64,000 bases of DNA, taken from positions 62,001 through 126,000 of the forward strand of contig NZ_JBNPXF010000009.1 in assembly GCF_050433445.1 (NCBI RefSeq), in the 5' to 3' direction. Positions within the stretch are counted from its first letter, which is position 1; every line of letters begins with the position of its first letter. The position numbers and the translations under genes are program-made. Positions 1 to 8,520 of this stretch are shown in pieces. This DNA comes from Kroppenstedtia sanguinis. GTDB lineage: Bacteria > Bacillota > Bacilli > Thermoactinomycetales > DSM-45169. The notes under the pieces are model-generated. The model saw only the letters and a program-made list of their open reading frames with translations. It was not told the DNA's origin and ran no database searches.

Positions 1-34
1 TCCCACCATCCCAACCTTATTTTACGCCTGAAAG
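1..34 (+). repeat. Tail fragment of the MITE-like repeat, cut by the window edge
   Basis: The first bases match the distal part of the short form of the repeat found many times in this window (the CCACCATCCCGACC... portion just before the right end). The terminal TGATTAG-type end is not recognisable after it, so this is a truncated or degenerate copy. Confidence 0.45.
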
Positions 35-82
35 GTTCAGACAAGTCGATACTCAATGCCTCCGGCCCACAGCTGAACCGGA

Positions 83-1366
83 TCAAGGGGATTCATTCTT
101 TTTCCCCCGCCACAGTCTTTCCATCAGAATGGCAAGGAAAGTCCCGGTGAGAAGACCGTTGCCCAAGGTGAACTGAAGGACTGAGGGCAGGGAAGCAAAA
201 GCGGTGGAGGGAACAAACATGATGCCCACTCCGATCATGAGTGAGATGCCGAGGATGGTGTTGCGCCGGTCATCCAAGGGCTCCCGAGTGATATTGCCCA
301 CCGCGATGGAAACGATCTGAAGAAAACTAGCCAGCAGAGCCGCGTCGGCCACGGGCTCCGGCAAACCCGCCAGAAAACTCATCAAGGGAGGAAACAGGGA
401 GACTCCTACCATCACCAGGCAACCGATGAGGAAGGGGCGTAACTTTTTTAACCCGGTCAGCCGGACAAAACCAGCAGAACTGGACAAGGGAATCGTTCCC
501 ACAGTGGAGAAAAGGGCAGCCAATCCATTGGCCACTCCGTTCCAGATCCCACCCTGGTCCAGTGCTCTCCGTGCCTCCTCTGGCCGTCGTCCAATTACTT
601 GTTCCCCCGCCGCCACCGTGGCCACCAGATTGGACATCAGCACGAAGGCGATCAGGAGGCCAGTAATCACCATCCCCCCCTCCAGTCGGGGGACTCCCCA
701 GGCGAAGAGTTCCGGCAATCGGATCCATCCCTCAGACTGGGGAGATTCTGGAAGCCGTCCCGCCCAAGCAAAAGCGGTCCATCCCACCAGAATTCCTAAG
801 AGGACGGAGTAATCTTTCAGGCTTCCTTTTCCTTTCACCGAGATGAAGATGATCAGGATCAACACGCCAAATGAGAGCAGAGCACTCACTGAGTCGAGAC
901 CGTCAGCGCCCAGTCCGATCATCCCCTCTAGAAACACTCCGCTCAATTGAAAGACAAGTAACAAAAGATAGACCCCGGTCACCAAGGGAGTGAACAGAGT
1001 CATCATCCGTCGGATTAAGCCGGTGATTCCCATGAGAAAAAGTACCAATCCGGCTATCAACATACTTCCTTCCAGCGACTGCAACATGGCACCGGAGTCC
1101 AACCCGACGGTCCCCCCCAGGATCACAAAAATACCCAACCAAACGCCCGCCGGTCCGTCGGCAATGGGCAGACGGTGGCCCAACCAGCCTTGCAAAAAAG
1201 AGGCGATCCCCACCACAAAGAAGGTTCGCTGCATCAGCTCTGCCGTCTCTTGTGCGGACAATTGGAAAGTTTGACCGATGACGATCGGGATTGCCAATGA
1301 ACTAGAAAGAAGAAATACAAACCATTGCAACGACCCCAAGGCCGTCTGTCCTTTTAACCTTTGCAC
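83..1366 (-). CDS. NCS2-family uracil/xanthine (nucleobase) permease
   Basis: 427 residues, almost entirely hydrophobic, with about a dozen predicted membrane segments and the gly-rich stretch GTIPLSSSAGFVRLTGLK typical of the NCS2 nucleobase:cation symporters. It is expected to import a purine or pyrimidine base across the cytoplasmic membrane; the substrate cannot be read from sequence. The nearest Bacillus type is probably the uncharacterised YwdJ-like branch. The start is GTG with a weak GGTGA upstream. The leader (about 1380-1450) holds an inverted repeat, GGGATGG pairing with CCATCCC, but it does not match a purine riboswitch that I recognise. The gene stands alone; a repeat copy sits just upstream. 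Confidence 0.85.
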   Translation of the reverse strand: MQRLKGQTALGSLQWFVFLLSSSLAIPIVIGQTFQLSAQETAELMQRTFFVVGIASFLQGWLGHRLPIADGPAGVWLGIFVILGGTVGLDSGAMLQSLEGSMLIAGLVLFLMGITGLIRRMMTLFTPLVTGVYLLLLVFQLSGVFLEGMIGLGADGLDSVSALLSFGVLILIIFISVKGKGSLKDYSVLLGILVGWTAFAWAGRLPESPQSEGWIRLPELFAWGVPRLEGGMVITGLLIAFVLMSNLVATVAAGEQVIGRRPEEARRALDQGGIWNGVANGLAALFSTVGTIPLSSSAGFVRLTGLKKLRPFLIGCLVMVGVSLFPPLMSFLAGLPEPVADAALLASFLQIVSIAVGNITREPLDDRRNTILGISLMIGVGIMFVPSTAFASLPSVLQFTLGNGLLTGTFLAILMERLWRGKKNESP

Positions 1367-1463
1367 AAAAAATCACCAGATTTCACCCAAATTACAGTTG
1401 ATTCATCCCGAGGGATGGGGTCCATGCACCATCCCTTATGCGACAACTTTTTTGTAAAGACCT

Positions 1464-1853
1464 TAGGGCTGTTGATTAACCAGAAAACAGTTAGCAGAAG
1501 GGAGTCGTGTGCTACCCAAGCGACCTCTGCACCATGGGCACTACAATCCCGATGGGCTGAAGTCCTGAACTCAAGGAAGCACCACAGGCACTACAATCCA
1601 AAGGAGCTGAAGCTCTAGATTAAGGTAGCACCACAGGCACTACAATCTCGATGGCAAGGTTGCCATCTTACCCAGCGGAAAATCTGAAGGGAGGGGGTTC
1701 AGGGAAACATTCTTACTTGTGTTGCTACCGTCCCGGCTTTGCCCCTGCCCGATGGTCAGATATGGAGCGGCTAGCTTTTACTTCCTTGCGGGATCGCATG
1801 TTTGCGTGGGTGAACACGATCCTCACCTAAAATATAGCTAATCAACACGCCTG
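1464..1853 (+). repeat. MITE-like repeat, long form (copy A)
   Basis: The left end is AGGGCTGTTGATTAACCAG and the right end is the complement of CAGGCGTGTTGATTAGC. It is about 390 bp. Inside are two diverged copies of the 49-bp module (CACCAyrGGCACTACAATC...GCTGAAG). It is flanked by near-identical 9-mers, TAAAGACCT at 1455-1463 and TAAAGGCCT at 1854-1862, which look like a target-site duplication (8 of 9). Confidence 0.75.
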
Positions 1854-1863
1854 TAAAGGCCTA

Positions 1864-2511
1864 TCAACCAAACCAGCCTTGCTTCATGGCGTGGATCGCA
1901 GCCTGAGTTCGATCCTGCAGATCCAATTTGCTCAAAATTCCGCTCACATGGGTTTTCACTGTTTTTTCAGCGATTACCAGTTGAGCAGCGATCTCCTTAT
2001 TGCTCATCCCTTTTGTAATCAGTCGCAACACGTCCTGTTCCCGGGGTGTTAACATCTCCAGGCCCTCGGGTTTGTGGAAACCCGAGGATGAAGAAGTAAA
2101 CTGATGGACCAGGTGACCCGCCGCCTGAGGATGAAGCTGGGTCTTGCCCTGGTAGGCGTCCTGGATGGTCGCCACTAGCTCCTCCGCTTCGATTTCCTTC
2201 AGTTGATAGCCTACCGCCCCGGCTCGGATCGCAGGCAACACATGGTCCTGATCGGAAAAACTGGTCAAGACCACCACCTTCACTTCGGGATGAATCTTTT
2301 GGATCCTGCGGGTAGCCTCCACACCGTCCATCACTGGCATCATCAAATCCATCAAGACCACGTCAGGACACAACTGTTTCACCTTTTCCAAGGCTTCCGC
2401 CCCGTTGCTGGCCTCACCCACAATCTCCACCTCTTCCCGGGTACCCAGGAAAAGAGAAAGTCCTTTCAACACCATCGGATGATCATCCACCAACAGAATC
2501 CGAATCGGCAT
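1864..2511 (-). CDS. NarL/FixJ-type response regulator
   Basis: The receiver domain covers residues 1-120, with the acidic pair DD near residue 8, the phospho-acceptor Asp in VVLMDLMMP and a conserved Lys. A LuxR-type helix-turn-helix follows (LTPREQDVLRLITKGMSNKEIA). It should be phosphorylated by the kinase gene that precedes it and then bind DNA. The ATG at 2511 is preferred over a GTG 9 bp upstream because AAAGGAG lies 8 bp before it. The gene overlaps the end of the kinase gene by about 29 bp, so the two are translationally coupled. The target genes are unknown. Confidence 0.9.
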   Translation of the reverse strand: MPIRILLVDDHPMVLKGLSLFLGTREEVEIVGEASNGAEALEKVKQLCPDVVLMDLMMPVMDGVEATRRIQKIHPEVKVVVLTSFSDQDHVLPAIRAGAVGYQLKEIEAEELVATIQDAYQGKTQLHPQAAGHLVHQFTSSSSGFHKPEGLEMLTPREQDVLRLITKGMSNKEIAAQLVIAEKTVKTHVSGILSKLDLQDRTQAAIHAMKQGWFG

Positions 2512-4138
2512 CCCCTGCACTCCTTTCCCCGATGGGTATCACTGCCCGGCAGATCGTCCCCTGGGCAGGGGCGGTTTCCAAAGTAAAAGTCCCTCCCAAG
2601 AGTTCCACTCGCTCTTCCATGCTACTCAAGCCGAGGGAGTGCTTTCCACTGCGGACCGATTCGTGGGAGAATCCACAACCGTGATCGGTAATCTCCAGCC
2701 GGATCTCCCGCTTCCCCATCTTTAGGAAGAGATGAGCCCGATCCGTACCGGCATGGCGGCTGATATTGTTTAAAGCTTCCTGCCCGATCCGCCAAAGAGC
2801 CTCTTCCACTCTCCGGGGCAACTTCCGGACTCCCTCCACTTCATCCTCTACGATCAATCCCAACTCTCTCCCATACTGGCACAATACAGTCATCACTCCT
2901 GCTTCCAATCCCGCCGGACGCAACTGCCAAATCAGGGAACGCATCTCTTTCAATGCCTCGCGGGAGAGACGGTGGATATCCTCCAGGGTTTCCCGCAGAA
3001 GTTTTCCCTGCTCTGCAGAGAAGTCCTTCGCCGCATGGGCACTCAGAGAGAGCGAAAACAGCTTCTGATTGACGGAATCATGCAAATCCCGAGCCAAGCG
3101 ATTACGCTCCTCCATCCGGGTGAGCCGCTTCCGCTCCTCTTCCAACAGGGCTTTCTCCATAGCTAAAGAGAGATGCTCTCCCAGTGCGGTGAGGATCGGA
3201 AGATCTCCAGCCTCCATCTCCTTAGCACGAGCGACCCCCGCAGATAGCACACCGATGCGTCGGTTCCGGGTCGAGATGGGAACCGCAGCCACCGCTGTGC
3301 ATTCGGGCCACCAGATACGCAGTACCTCCAATCCCTCTTCTCCGGTCACCGCCTGTTGCCTGACAAAAGCGAGCCCGATCGGTCCCAACTTGTCCACAGG
3401 CAAAGAGACCTTGGGCTCGACACAATTTCCCAGGGAATAAAGAGAGGTCAGTTTCAGCTGTTCTCCTTCACCGGTCCACATCCCCATCCATGGCCAGCGG
3501 AACTGACGGCCCGCTTCACAAACGGCCCGCCGAGGCAATGTCTCTACATCACGCACCATCCAGAGGAACCGGCTCACCTCATCTAGCCGGGCATATTGCT
3601 GCACCCGCTGCCTCTGCACCTGAATCAGACGGGTCTTCTGAACGGCGGTTCCGATCTGGTAGGCTACCGCCTCCAGCAGGGCCAACTCATCCCTGGAAAA
3701 ATTCTCTTTCCCTGGAGAAGCTACATTCAAAAGGCCGATCCGCTCTTGCCCGGCGATCAGGGGCACTGTGGCATGGTGGGTAATCCCTCGAGTATCCCCC
3801 CAACCATGCTTCACTGCATTTTCCAACCGCTTGCATTCCATGATGTTCGCTGCTTCCTTTAGCCGGCCATCCCAAAATTTATTGAGACACCAGCAGGAGC
3901 CCTGACACATGGGACGATTCTCCTCCACAGAGAGGCCGGGGGGCAACCGATGAACCGCTACCGGCTCAAACTCCATCCGGTCTCCCGCCAAGAAAATCCA
4001 ACCTGTGGCCAGACCTGTCACCTCGAGCAACTTCTCTAGCACCGACTGTAACATGGGCCGCACTTCTGTCGACCGATTGAGTGTCTCGGCGATCCTCCGC
4101 AAAGTTTCCCACTGCCGTTCCCGAATCTCCTCGGTCAT
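2483..4138 (-). CDS. GAF-domain sensor histidine kinase (HisKA_3 / NarX-like)
   Basis: Two GAF-like regions (roughly residues 20-170 and 190-345) precede a HisKA_3 dimerisation segment with the phospho-acceptor His in ARDLHDSVNQ and an HATPase domain (N-box EALNNISRHA, G-box DHGCGF). No membrane segment is obvious, so it probably senses something in the cytosol. The first GAF carries a cysteine set C-x3-C-x-C-x17-C that could bind a metal or Fe-S cluster or sense redox (inference). An in-frame extension reaches 4261, but the ATG at 4138 fits the domain start best. It forms a two-gene unit with the downstream regulator. Confidence 0.88.
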   Translation of the reverse strand: MTEEIRERQWETLRRIAETLNRSTEVRPMLQSVLEKLLEVTGLATGWIFLAGDRMEFEPVAVHRLPPGLSVEENRPMCQGSCWCLNKFWDGRLKEAANIMECKRLENAVKHGWGDTRGITHHATVPLIAGQERIGLLNVASPGKENFSRDELALLEAVAYQIGTAVQKTRLIQVQRQRVQQYARLDEVSRFLWMVRDVETLPRRAVCEAGRQFRWPWMGMWTGEGEQLKLTSLYSLGNCVEPKVSLPVDKLGPIGLAFVRQQAVTGEEGLEVLRIWWPECTAVAAVPISTRNRRIGVLSAGVARAKEMEAGDLPILTALGEHLSLAMEKALLEEERKRLTRMEERNRLARDLHDSVNQKLFSLSLSAHAAKDFSAEQGKLLRETLEDIHRLSREALKEMRSLIWQLRPAGLEAGVMTVLCQYGRELGLIVEDEVEGVRKLPRRVEEALWRIGQEALNNISRHAGTDRAHLFLKMGKREIRLEITDHGCGFSHESVRSGKHSLGLSSMEERVELLGGTFTLETAPAQGTICRAVIPIGERSAGDADSDSVGG

Positions 4139-4261
4139 TCCCTTCGCCCCCTGAATCATCACTTCAATAAATATAACATGAAGGAAGGTATCAGGGATAA
4201 CTGCGAAAACTTTTGGCATCCGCTCTCCCCAATCAGGGAATCCGTCAAAACACGAATCCAT

Positions 4262-4305
4262 AAAAAAATCGACTGTCAGTGATCATTCCCCTGACAGTCG
4301 ATTTT
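4262..4305 (-). terminator. Rho-independent terminator after the LD-carboxypeptidase gene
   Basis: A near-perfect hairpin, AAAATCGACTGTCAG with its complement about 12 bp later, followed on the minus strand by a run of T. Confidence 0.85.
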
Positions 4306-4346
4306 CCCTCGCCTGAGAGAGGGATGATTCAGTTCTTGTCGATGGG

Positions 4347-5381
4347 TTACAGAAACTTCATGTGTACTTCCCCACGTCCTCCCTCCACCTTCACTTCTCC
4401 CCAAGCCCCGTTGACGAGAGTGAGCTGAGGCGGGACATGGCCAACATCCACCTCATAGACCACGGGAATACCCAACTCCCCGAAGGCATCCTCCAAGGCA
4501 TCCAGCAAGCCAAAATCCTGGGTATGTTGGTACTTCCCTGGCCGGCCAATCAAGACCCCAGTAGCGTGGCGGAACCACCCTCCTTCTTTCATCTGCCACA
4601 GGCGACGGTAGATTTCCGTAGCGGATGATTCGGAACTCTCCAAATACCAGAGAATCCCCTCATCCTCCTTGGCAGCGAAGGTTTCTACAGGGGCGAAGGG
4701 GGTGCCCACCAGGGAAGAGAGTGTCTCGATGCATCCCCCAAGCAAGCGTCCCGATAAAGAAACAGCTCCATCATCCTCTCCCAGCACACGCCACCGAGTA
4801 GGCGTATCCAGATCAAAGCCTCGTTCCGGCTGTTGGTTGCGACGTTCCCAGGAAGATTGATACATCGGAGAGCTGACCTGTGTAATCTGCCCGCCCTCTG
4901 TTAAGGACAGCACATCCACCCACCGCCTGGTGAGGGAGTCCCATTCACGGCTTCCCAGATCGATGTAGTTAGTCCCATGAGCCGAAGCAGTTCCCGTCAA
5001 CAAAGTATAAGCAAAGGTAAAAGTGCTGATATCCGAGTAGCCCAGCACCCATTTTGGGGGAGCGGCTCGCAACTCTTCCCAATCCAGCAATGGCAGGATC
5101 TCCATCAAAAGCTCTCCGCCCCAGGGGGGAATTACCGCCCGGTTGGCTGGATCCAACAGAAAGCGAGTCAGTTCCTGTGCCCGCTGTTTTCGGGGGGCAC
5201 TGGCCGCTTTTTTCTGGGTGCGTACCGTGTCCCCTTCCACCACTCGGTAGCCGGCTTGTGTGACCGACTTTTCGGCCAAATCGAGGTGAGAGTGAAGTTC
5301 AGAGAGCACACCGCTGGATGGTGCTGTGACAGCGATGGTGTCTCCCTTGCGGAGAGGGAGAGGATAACGAATCTGGGTCAA
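4347..5381 (-). CDS. S66-family LD-carboxypeptidase (MccF-like)
   Basis: 344 residues, the normal length for serine peptidase family S66. The nucleophile Ser lies in GYSDIS, the family Glu in the WYLESSE segment and the His in DVGHVPP. Members cleave the L,D bond of the murein tetrapeptide or, in the MccF branch, inactivate microcin-like peptidyl adenylates. The N-terminal RKGDTIAVTAPSSG motif is typical. No signal peptide is present, so the enzyme is cytosolic, as expected for murein recycling. It is monocistronic with its own terminator. Which of the two activities applies cannot be decided here. Confidence 0.85.
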   Translation of the reverse strand: MTQIRYPLPLRKGDTIAVTAPSSGVLSELHSHLDLAEKSVTQAGYRVVEGDTVRTQKKAASAPRKQRAQELTRFLLDPANRAVIPPWGGELLMEILPLLDWEELRAAPPKWVLGYSDISTFTFAYTLLTGTASAHGTNYIDLGSREWDSLTRRWVDVLSLTEGGQITQVSSPMYQSSWERRNQQPERGFDLDTPTRWRVLGEDDGAVSLSGRLLGGCIETLSSLVGTPFAPVETFAAKEDEGILWYLESSESSATEIYRRLWQMKEGGWFRHATGVLIGRPGKYQHTQDFGLLDALEDAFGELGIPVVYEVDVGHVPPQLTLVNGAWGEVKVEGGRGEVHMKFL

Positions 5382-5461
5382 TCGGGGTCATCTCCTGTCT
5401 CAACTGGATTCTTGTTAGGGTGAGTCTGATCCATCCATTGTCGGGGGTCGGCCTGTGTGAC

Positions 5462-5557
5462 CGTTTCCGATCTCTTGCAAAATACGCATAGCGAGACCGG
5501 GAACGAAGTGATCTTAGTGAGACTTGTGTCCTATGGGCACAAAGGGCTCTCCTTTTC
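5462..5557 (+). repeat. Isolated internal module of the MITE-like repeat
   Basis: This stretch resembles the module (GATCTCTTGCAAA..CGCATAGCGAGACC...GAGACTTGTG) found inside the repeat copies at 48.7 and 50.8 kb, but without recognisable ends. It is probably a relic. Confidence 0.5.
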
Positions 5558-5621
5558 TTCACATTGTCACTGAGTGACCTGACCAGACACTCTAGTATTC
5601 TTTATTTCCAATCCATATCCC

Positions 5622-5806
5622 TTGCTGTTGATGAACCATAAAGTGGATAGTGGGAACGAAACGGTCCTTTCGCTCCTCCCATTGCCCCCATCGTAAAATA
5701 TCGCTTGAGGGGACGGGGAGGGTGGAAAGGCTGAGCGCAAAAGGCTCTTCACCGTCCCAACATCCCGACCTTAATTCCTACCTGAAATAGGGCGAATCAA
5801 CACTCT
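5622..5806 (+). repeat. MITE-like repeat, short form (copy B)
   Basis: The ends are GCTGTTGATGAACC and GGGCGAATCAACAC. The 185-bp interior matches the short-form copies at 31.4, 34.8 and 45.3 kb (GTGGATAGTGGGAACGAA..., then the AAAATATCGCTTGAGGGGACGG segment). No clear target duplication remains. Confidence 0.65.
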
Positions 5807-5859
5807 TGCTTTCTTCTATACAGATCAAAACAACGACGAACCCGGTTTTCCAGGACCAT
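5797..5859 (-). pseudogene. 20-codon ORF apparently truncated by repeat copy B
   Basis: An ATG at 5859 with AGAGGA 7 bp upstream opens a charged reading frame (MVLENRVRRCFDLYRRKQEC). It ends at a TGA supplied by the terminal TGTTGATT of the repeat. It follows the yutH-like gene directly on the same strand. It may be the 5' stub of a gene cut by the insertion, or a chance ORF. Confidence 0.25.
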
Positions 5860-5888
5860 CGCTGTTTCCTCTGAAGATGTCGGCTCGG

Positions 5889-7010
5889 CTAAACCGATAT
5901 CTTTTGCTCCAACCAATCCACCCGGGGGATGGACACATGGAAATCCCTCTGAACGAGTCGGGGAAATTCCTGGAGCAGGCCCTCTTTCCGATCCTCTGTT
6001 TCCATTACAGAAGACAGATGACCCTTGGCCAGGTGGCGCGGAATCTTCTGCTCCTGATAGATGCGTTGCAGAGAACGCAAAACCCGGTGGGGAAAGAGCA
6101 ACTGGGCATAGATCAGGGCATACTCCACCTCTTCCAAGGGCGCTATTTCCTGGTACGCTTTCAGGATCATTGTGGTCGGTTCACATGAACCAGTCCGTCC
6201 GTAGGAGTAGAGGATCAAGCGGGCCAGATCCCGACTGCGCACATCGAGAACCGCCCGGTTCCAATCAATCAGCTGAACTCTCCCTTCCGCAACCCAGATC
6301 AGATTGCGGCGATGAATGTTACAATGGCAGACCTCGCCTCCCTTGCGGGTGGCCACCACGGTCTGGTCTCCGCCTAATTTTTCAAAGTAACGGTCCGCCG
6401 TTTCCAACATCCCTTCGGCATAAGCACACTGTCGCGACCACAATTGATCGACGGGGGAGGGATCCCCATTCAGATTGGCGGCTAACTTGAACATATCGAC
6501 TTGCCGGGCTAGATCCCGCCAGATCCTTCTCCAATGCCCCGTGTGAATCCATCCCGAGGCCGCAGAGCGGGAAGGAGCAAACCCCTGGGTGGAAACATGG
6601 AATTCGGCCAAGGCGCGAGCGGTTGCTTCCCACCCTCCTTCCTCCCGCAGATCCCGAATCTCCCCCGGAATCCACGGCAGGAGAACATAACGTTGATGAT
6701 GCCCCGATACCGTCACCCCACCTCCCCGGCTGCGGATCGGCCCCGTCAGTATCCCTTCACCGGAGTCTGGAAGAAAATCCGCCAACTCTCTGATCCATTT
6801 CCAACGGAGCTCTTCCCGCACCCGAACCCGCTTCAGAGCAAAGACCCCCTGATCGCTGTCCAGTCGGAGAACACCACCTACAGGCTGAACCTCCTGTATC
6901 TGGATCCCGTAATGGTGTTGGACTAACTCCGGCAGACGCGCCTCCCCCGTCCACTCCTTCAATTGCCCAGCCGGATCGGACATCGACTTCCCCCTCCCTT
7001 CCCCTATCAT
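5889..7010 (-). CDS. yutH: CotS/YutH-type spore-coat kinase-fold protein
   Basis: 373 residues with the aminoglycoside-phosphotransferase fold used by the CotS, CotI and YutH spore-coat proteins. The substrate-loop region reads HCNIHRRN where active members have HxDxxxxN, so the catalytic Asp appears replaced by Asn, while the later metal-binding Asp in LIDWNRA is kept. This suggests a structural or weakly active pseudokinase (inference). The position at the head of the yut block supports the YutH identity. Two starts have good ribosome sites: ATG 7010 (AGGAG) and ATG 6983 (GGGAGGGGG). The longer one is given. Confidence 0.75.
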   Translation of the reverse strand: MIGEGRGKSMSDPAGQLKEWTGEARLPELVQHHYGIQIQEVQPVGGVLRLDSDQGVFALKRVRVREELRWKWIRELADFLPDSGEGILTGPIRSRGGGVTVSGHHQRYVLLPWIPGEIRDLREEGGWEATARALAEFHVSTQGFAPSRSAASGWIHTGHWRRIWRDLARQVDMFKLAANLNGDPSPVDQLWSRQCAYAEGMLETADRYFEKLGGDQTVVATRKGGEVCHCNIHRRNLIWVAEGRVQLIDWNRAVLDVRSRDLARLILYSYGRTGSCEPTTMILKAYQEIAPLEEVEYALIYAQLLFPHRVLRSLQRIYQEQKIPRHLAKGHLSSVMETEDRKEGLLQEFPRLVQRDFHVSIPRVDWLEQKISV

Positions 7011-7060
7011 CTCCTACTCCTATGTATAGGCAGGGGTTCTTTCTCCTATGCCGGTTTCTC

Positions 7061-7891
7061 TCATGCCTTGGAAGTAGGATGGATCACATCCAGCCCTCCT
7101 GTGACTTGAATCATATTGCCAGTTACAAAACCAGATTCCCTTTCACACAAAAAACGGATCACCCGAGCCACATCCTCGCCGGATCCGGGACGTCCCAAGG
7201 GAGTTTCCTCATCCGGGACCTCCTCCACCTCAAGGATCCGTTTCAGTTTGTTTTCCCCAACGATATCCCCGGGACACACCATGTTCACCGTCACCCCAAA
7301 GGGGGCTTCTTCCACCGACAAGGACTTGACAAAGGAGACTAGTCCCGTTTTGGCTGCGGCATAAGGGGCCCGATCCGGCCAAGCAGGGGCCTCCCCTGCC
7401 CGTCCAAAACCAAACAGGATGATCCGTCCATAACCACTACGGCGTAGCAGGGGAAGGCTGGCATGAGTCATATAGAGCGCACTTTTCAAGTTGCCGTCCA
7501 CCAATTCATCGACGTCATCTAAGTCATAATCCGCAAACCGGCGCCGTTCCCGGATAAATGGACCGACAGCGTGAATCAGTGCATCCAGGCGACCCCAACG
7601 ATCTTCCACATCCCGGACCAGTTGTAGAGCTTGATCTCTCCGGTTGACATCCGCCTGAAACAGGTGAGCCTGCCTCCCTTTTGCAGCCAACTGATCCACC
7701 ATCTCCTGAGCTGGCTCCTGATGATTCCGAAAATGGGCGGCCAAGCTCCACCCCGCCTCAGCTAGCACCTCCGCAGCCATCCGTCCAAGTCCCCCGGAAC
7801 TCCCCGTCACCAGGGCTACAGGTTTCTGATTTGGTTGCAATGAGCTCCCCTCCTGTTTTGGAATTTGATCCACCTGAAGGGTTTCTCCCAT
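7061..7891 (-). CDS. Short-chain dehydrogenase/reductase (SDR)
   Basis: 276 residues with the Rossmann motif TGSSGGLG near residue 30 and the catalytic YAAAK. At the place of the usual catalytic Ser, 13 residues before the Tyr, the sequence reads FGFGRAGEAP with no Ser, so catalysis may be altered. The C-terminus, with VTGGLDV, is standard for classical SDRs. The ATG at 7891 has AAGGAG 9 bp upstream. It follows no operon partner closely except yutH downstream on the same strand. The substrate is unknown. Confidence 0.8.
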   Translation of the reverse strand: MGETLQVDQIPKQEGSSLQPNQKPVALVTGSSGGLGRMAAEVLAEAGWSLAAHFRNHQEPAQEMVDQLAAKGRQAHLFQADVNRRDQALQLVRDVEDRWGRLDALIHAVGPFIRERRRFADYDLDDVDELVDGNLKSALYMTHASLPLLRRSGYGRIILFGFGRAGEAPAWPDRAPYAAAKTGLVSFVKSLSVEEAPFGVTVNMVCPGDIVGENKLKRILEVEEVPDEETPLGRPGSGEDVARVIRFLCERESGFVTGNMIQVTGGLDVIHPTSKA

Positions 7892-7958
7892 TCAATCATA
7901 CTCCTTCCTGTTTTATGCCATATTAACTTTATATTTTGTGCCAGAGGGAGGAACCCAG

Positions 7959-8489
7959 ATGGGATCTGACATGACACCGGCCACAGAAGATGAAATCCAC
8001 CAGGCCACCCTGTCCCAACTCTATGAACGGGGGGTGGAAATGGACCGGATTGCCGAGCTGGTCTTTTATTTACAAAAGGATTTCCATGAACATCTCTCCT
8101 TACAGGAATGCAGGCATCATGTGGAGCAAGTGTTGACCAAGCGGGAAGTTCAAAATGCGATCTTGACCGGGATCCAGCTGGATCAATTGGCAGAGAAGAA
8201 AGGGTTGGAGGAACCCCTGCTAGACATGATCCGCCGGGATGAGAGCCTGTATGGAATCGATGAAATCCTGGCTACTTCCATTCTGAACGTGTACGGGAGT
8301 ATTGGGATGACCAATTACGGATTCGTCGACCGGATGAAGCCGGGGATCCTGAAAGATTTAAACGATGCGAGCGATGGACAGATCCACACCTTTCTCGATG
8401 ATCTGGTCGGGGCTGTGGCCGCCTCCGCCGCCGCCCGACTTTCCCACAATCGGAAACGACAAACGGAGCAGGATTTCCAAACCCCCTGA
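7959..8489 (+). CDS. yutG: PgpA-type (YutG) phosphatidylglycerophosphatase A-like protein
   Basis: 176 residues, matching the YutG/PgpA-like alpha-helical domain (GIQLDQLAEKKGL, DESLYGIDEILATSILNVYGSIGMTNYGFVDRMKPGI). The E. coli namesake dephosphorylates phosphatidylglycerophosphate; the soluble Firmicute version has not clearly been shown to do so. The ATG at 7959 is chosen over an in-frame GTG at 7938 because GGGAGG lies 7 bp before it. A strong terminator follows. It is transcribed against its neighbours but keeps the Bacillus yutH-yutG-yutF neighbourhood. Confidence 0.8.
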   Translation: MGSDMTPATEDEIHQATLSQLYERGVEMDRIAELVFYLQKDFHEHLSLQECRHHVEQVLTKREVQNAILTGIQLDQLAEKKGLEEPLLDMIRRDESLYGIDEILATSILNVYGSIGMTNYGFVDRMKPGILKDLNDASDGQIHTFLDDLVGAVAASAAARLSHNRKRQTEQDFQTP

Positions 8490-8520
8490 AGAAAAGACCC
8501 GGGATGTCGGGTCTTTTCTT
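8489..8520. terminator. Bidirectional terminator between yutG and the MBL gene
   Basis: A 13-bp perfect stem, AAGAAAAGACCCG / CGGGTCTTTTCTT, separates two convergent genes. Confidence 0.9.

Noticed and set aside
903..1274. Long antisense ORFs inside the permease, kinase, dpp, copA and symporter genes
   Set aside because: They mirror the strong codon bias of the real genes, lack ribosome sites and match no family.
1380..1450. Purine riboswitch before the NCS2 permease
   Set aside because: There is a hairpin in the leader, but the conserved purine-aptamer core is not seen.
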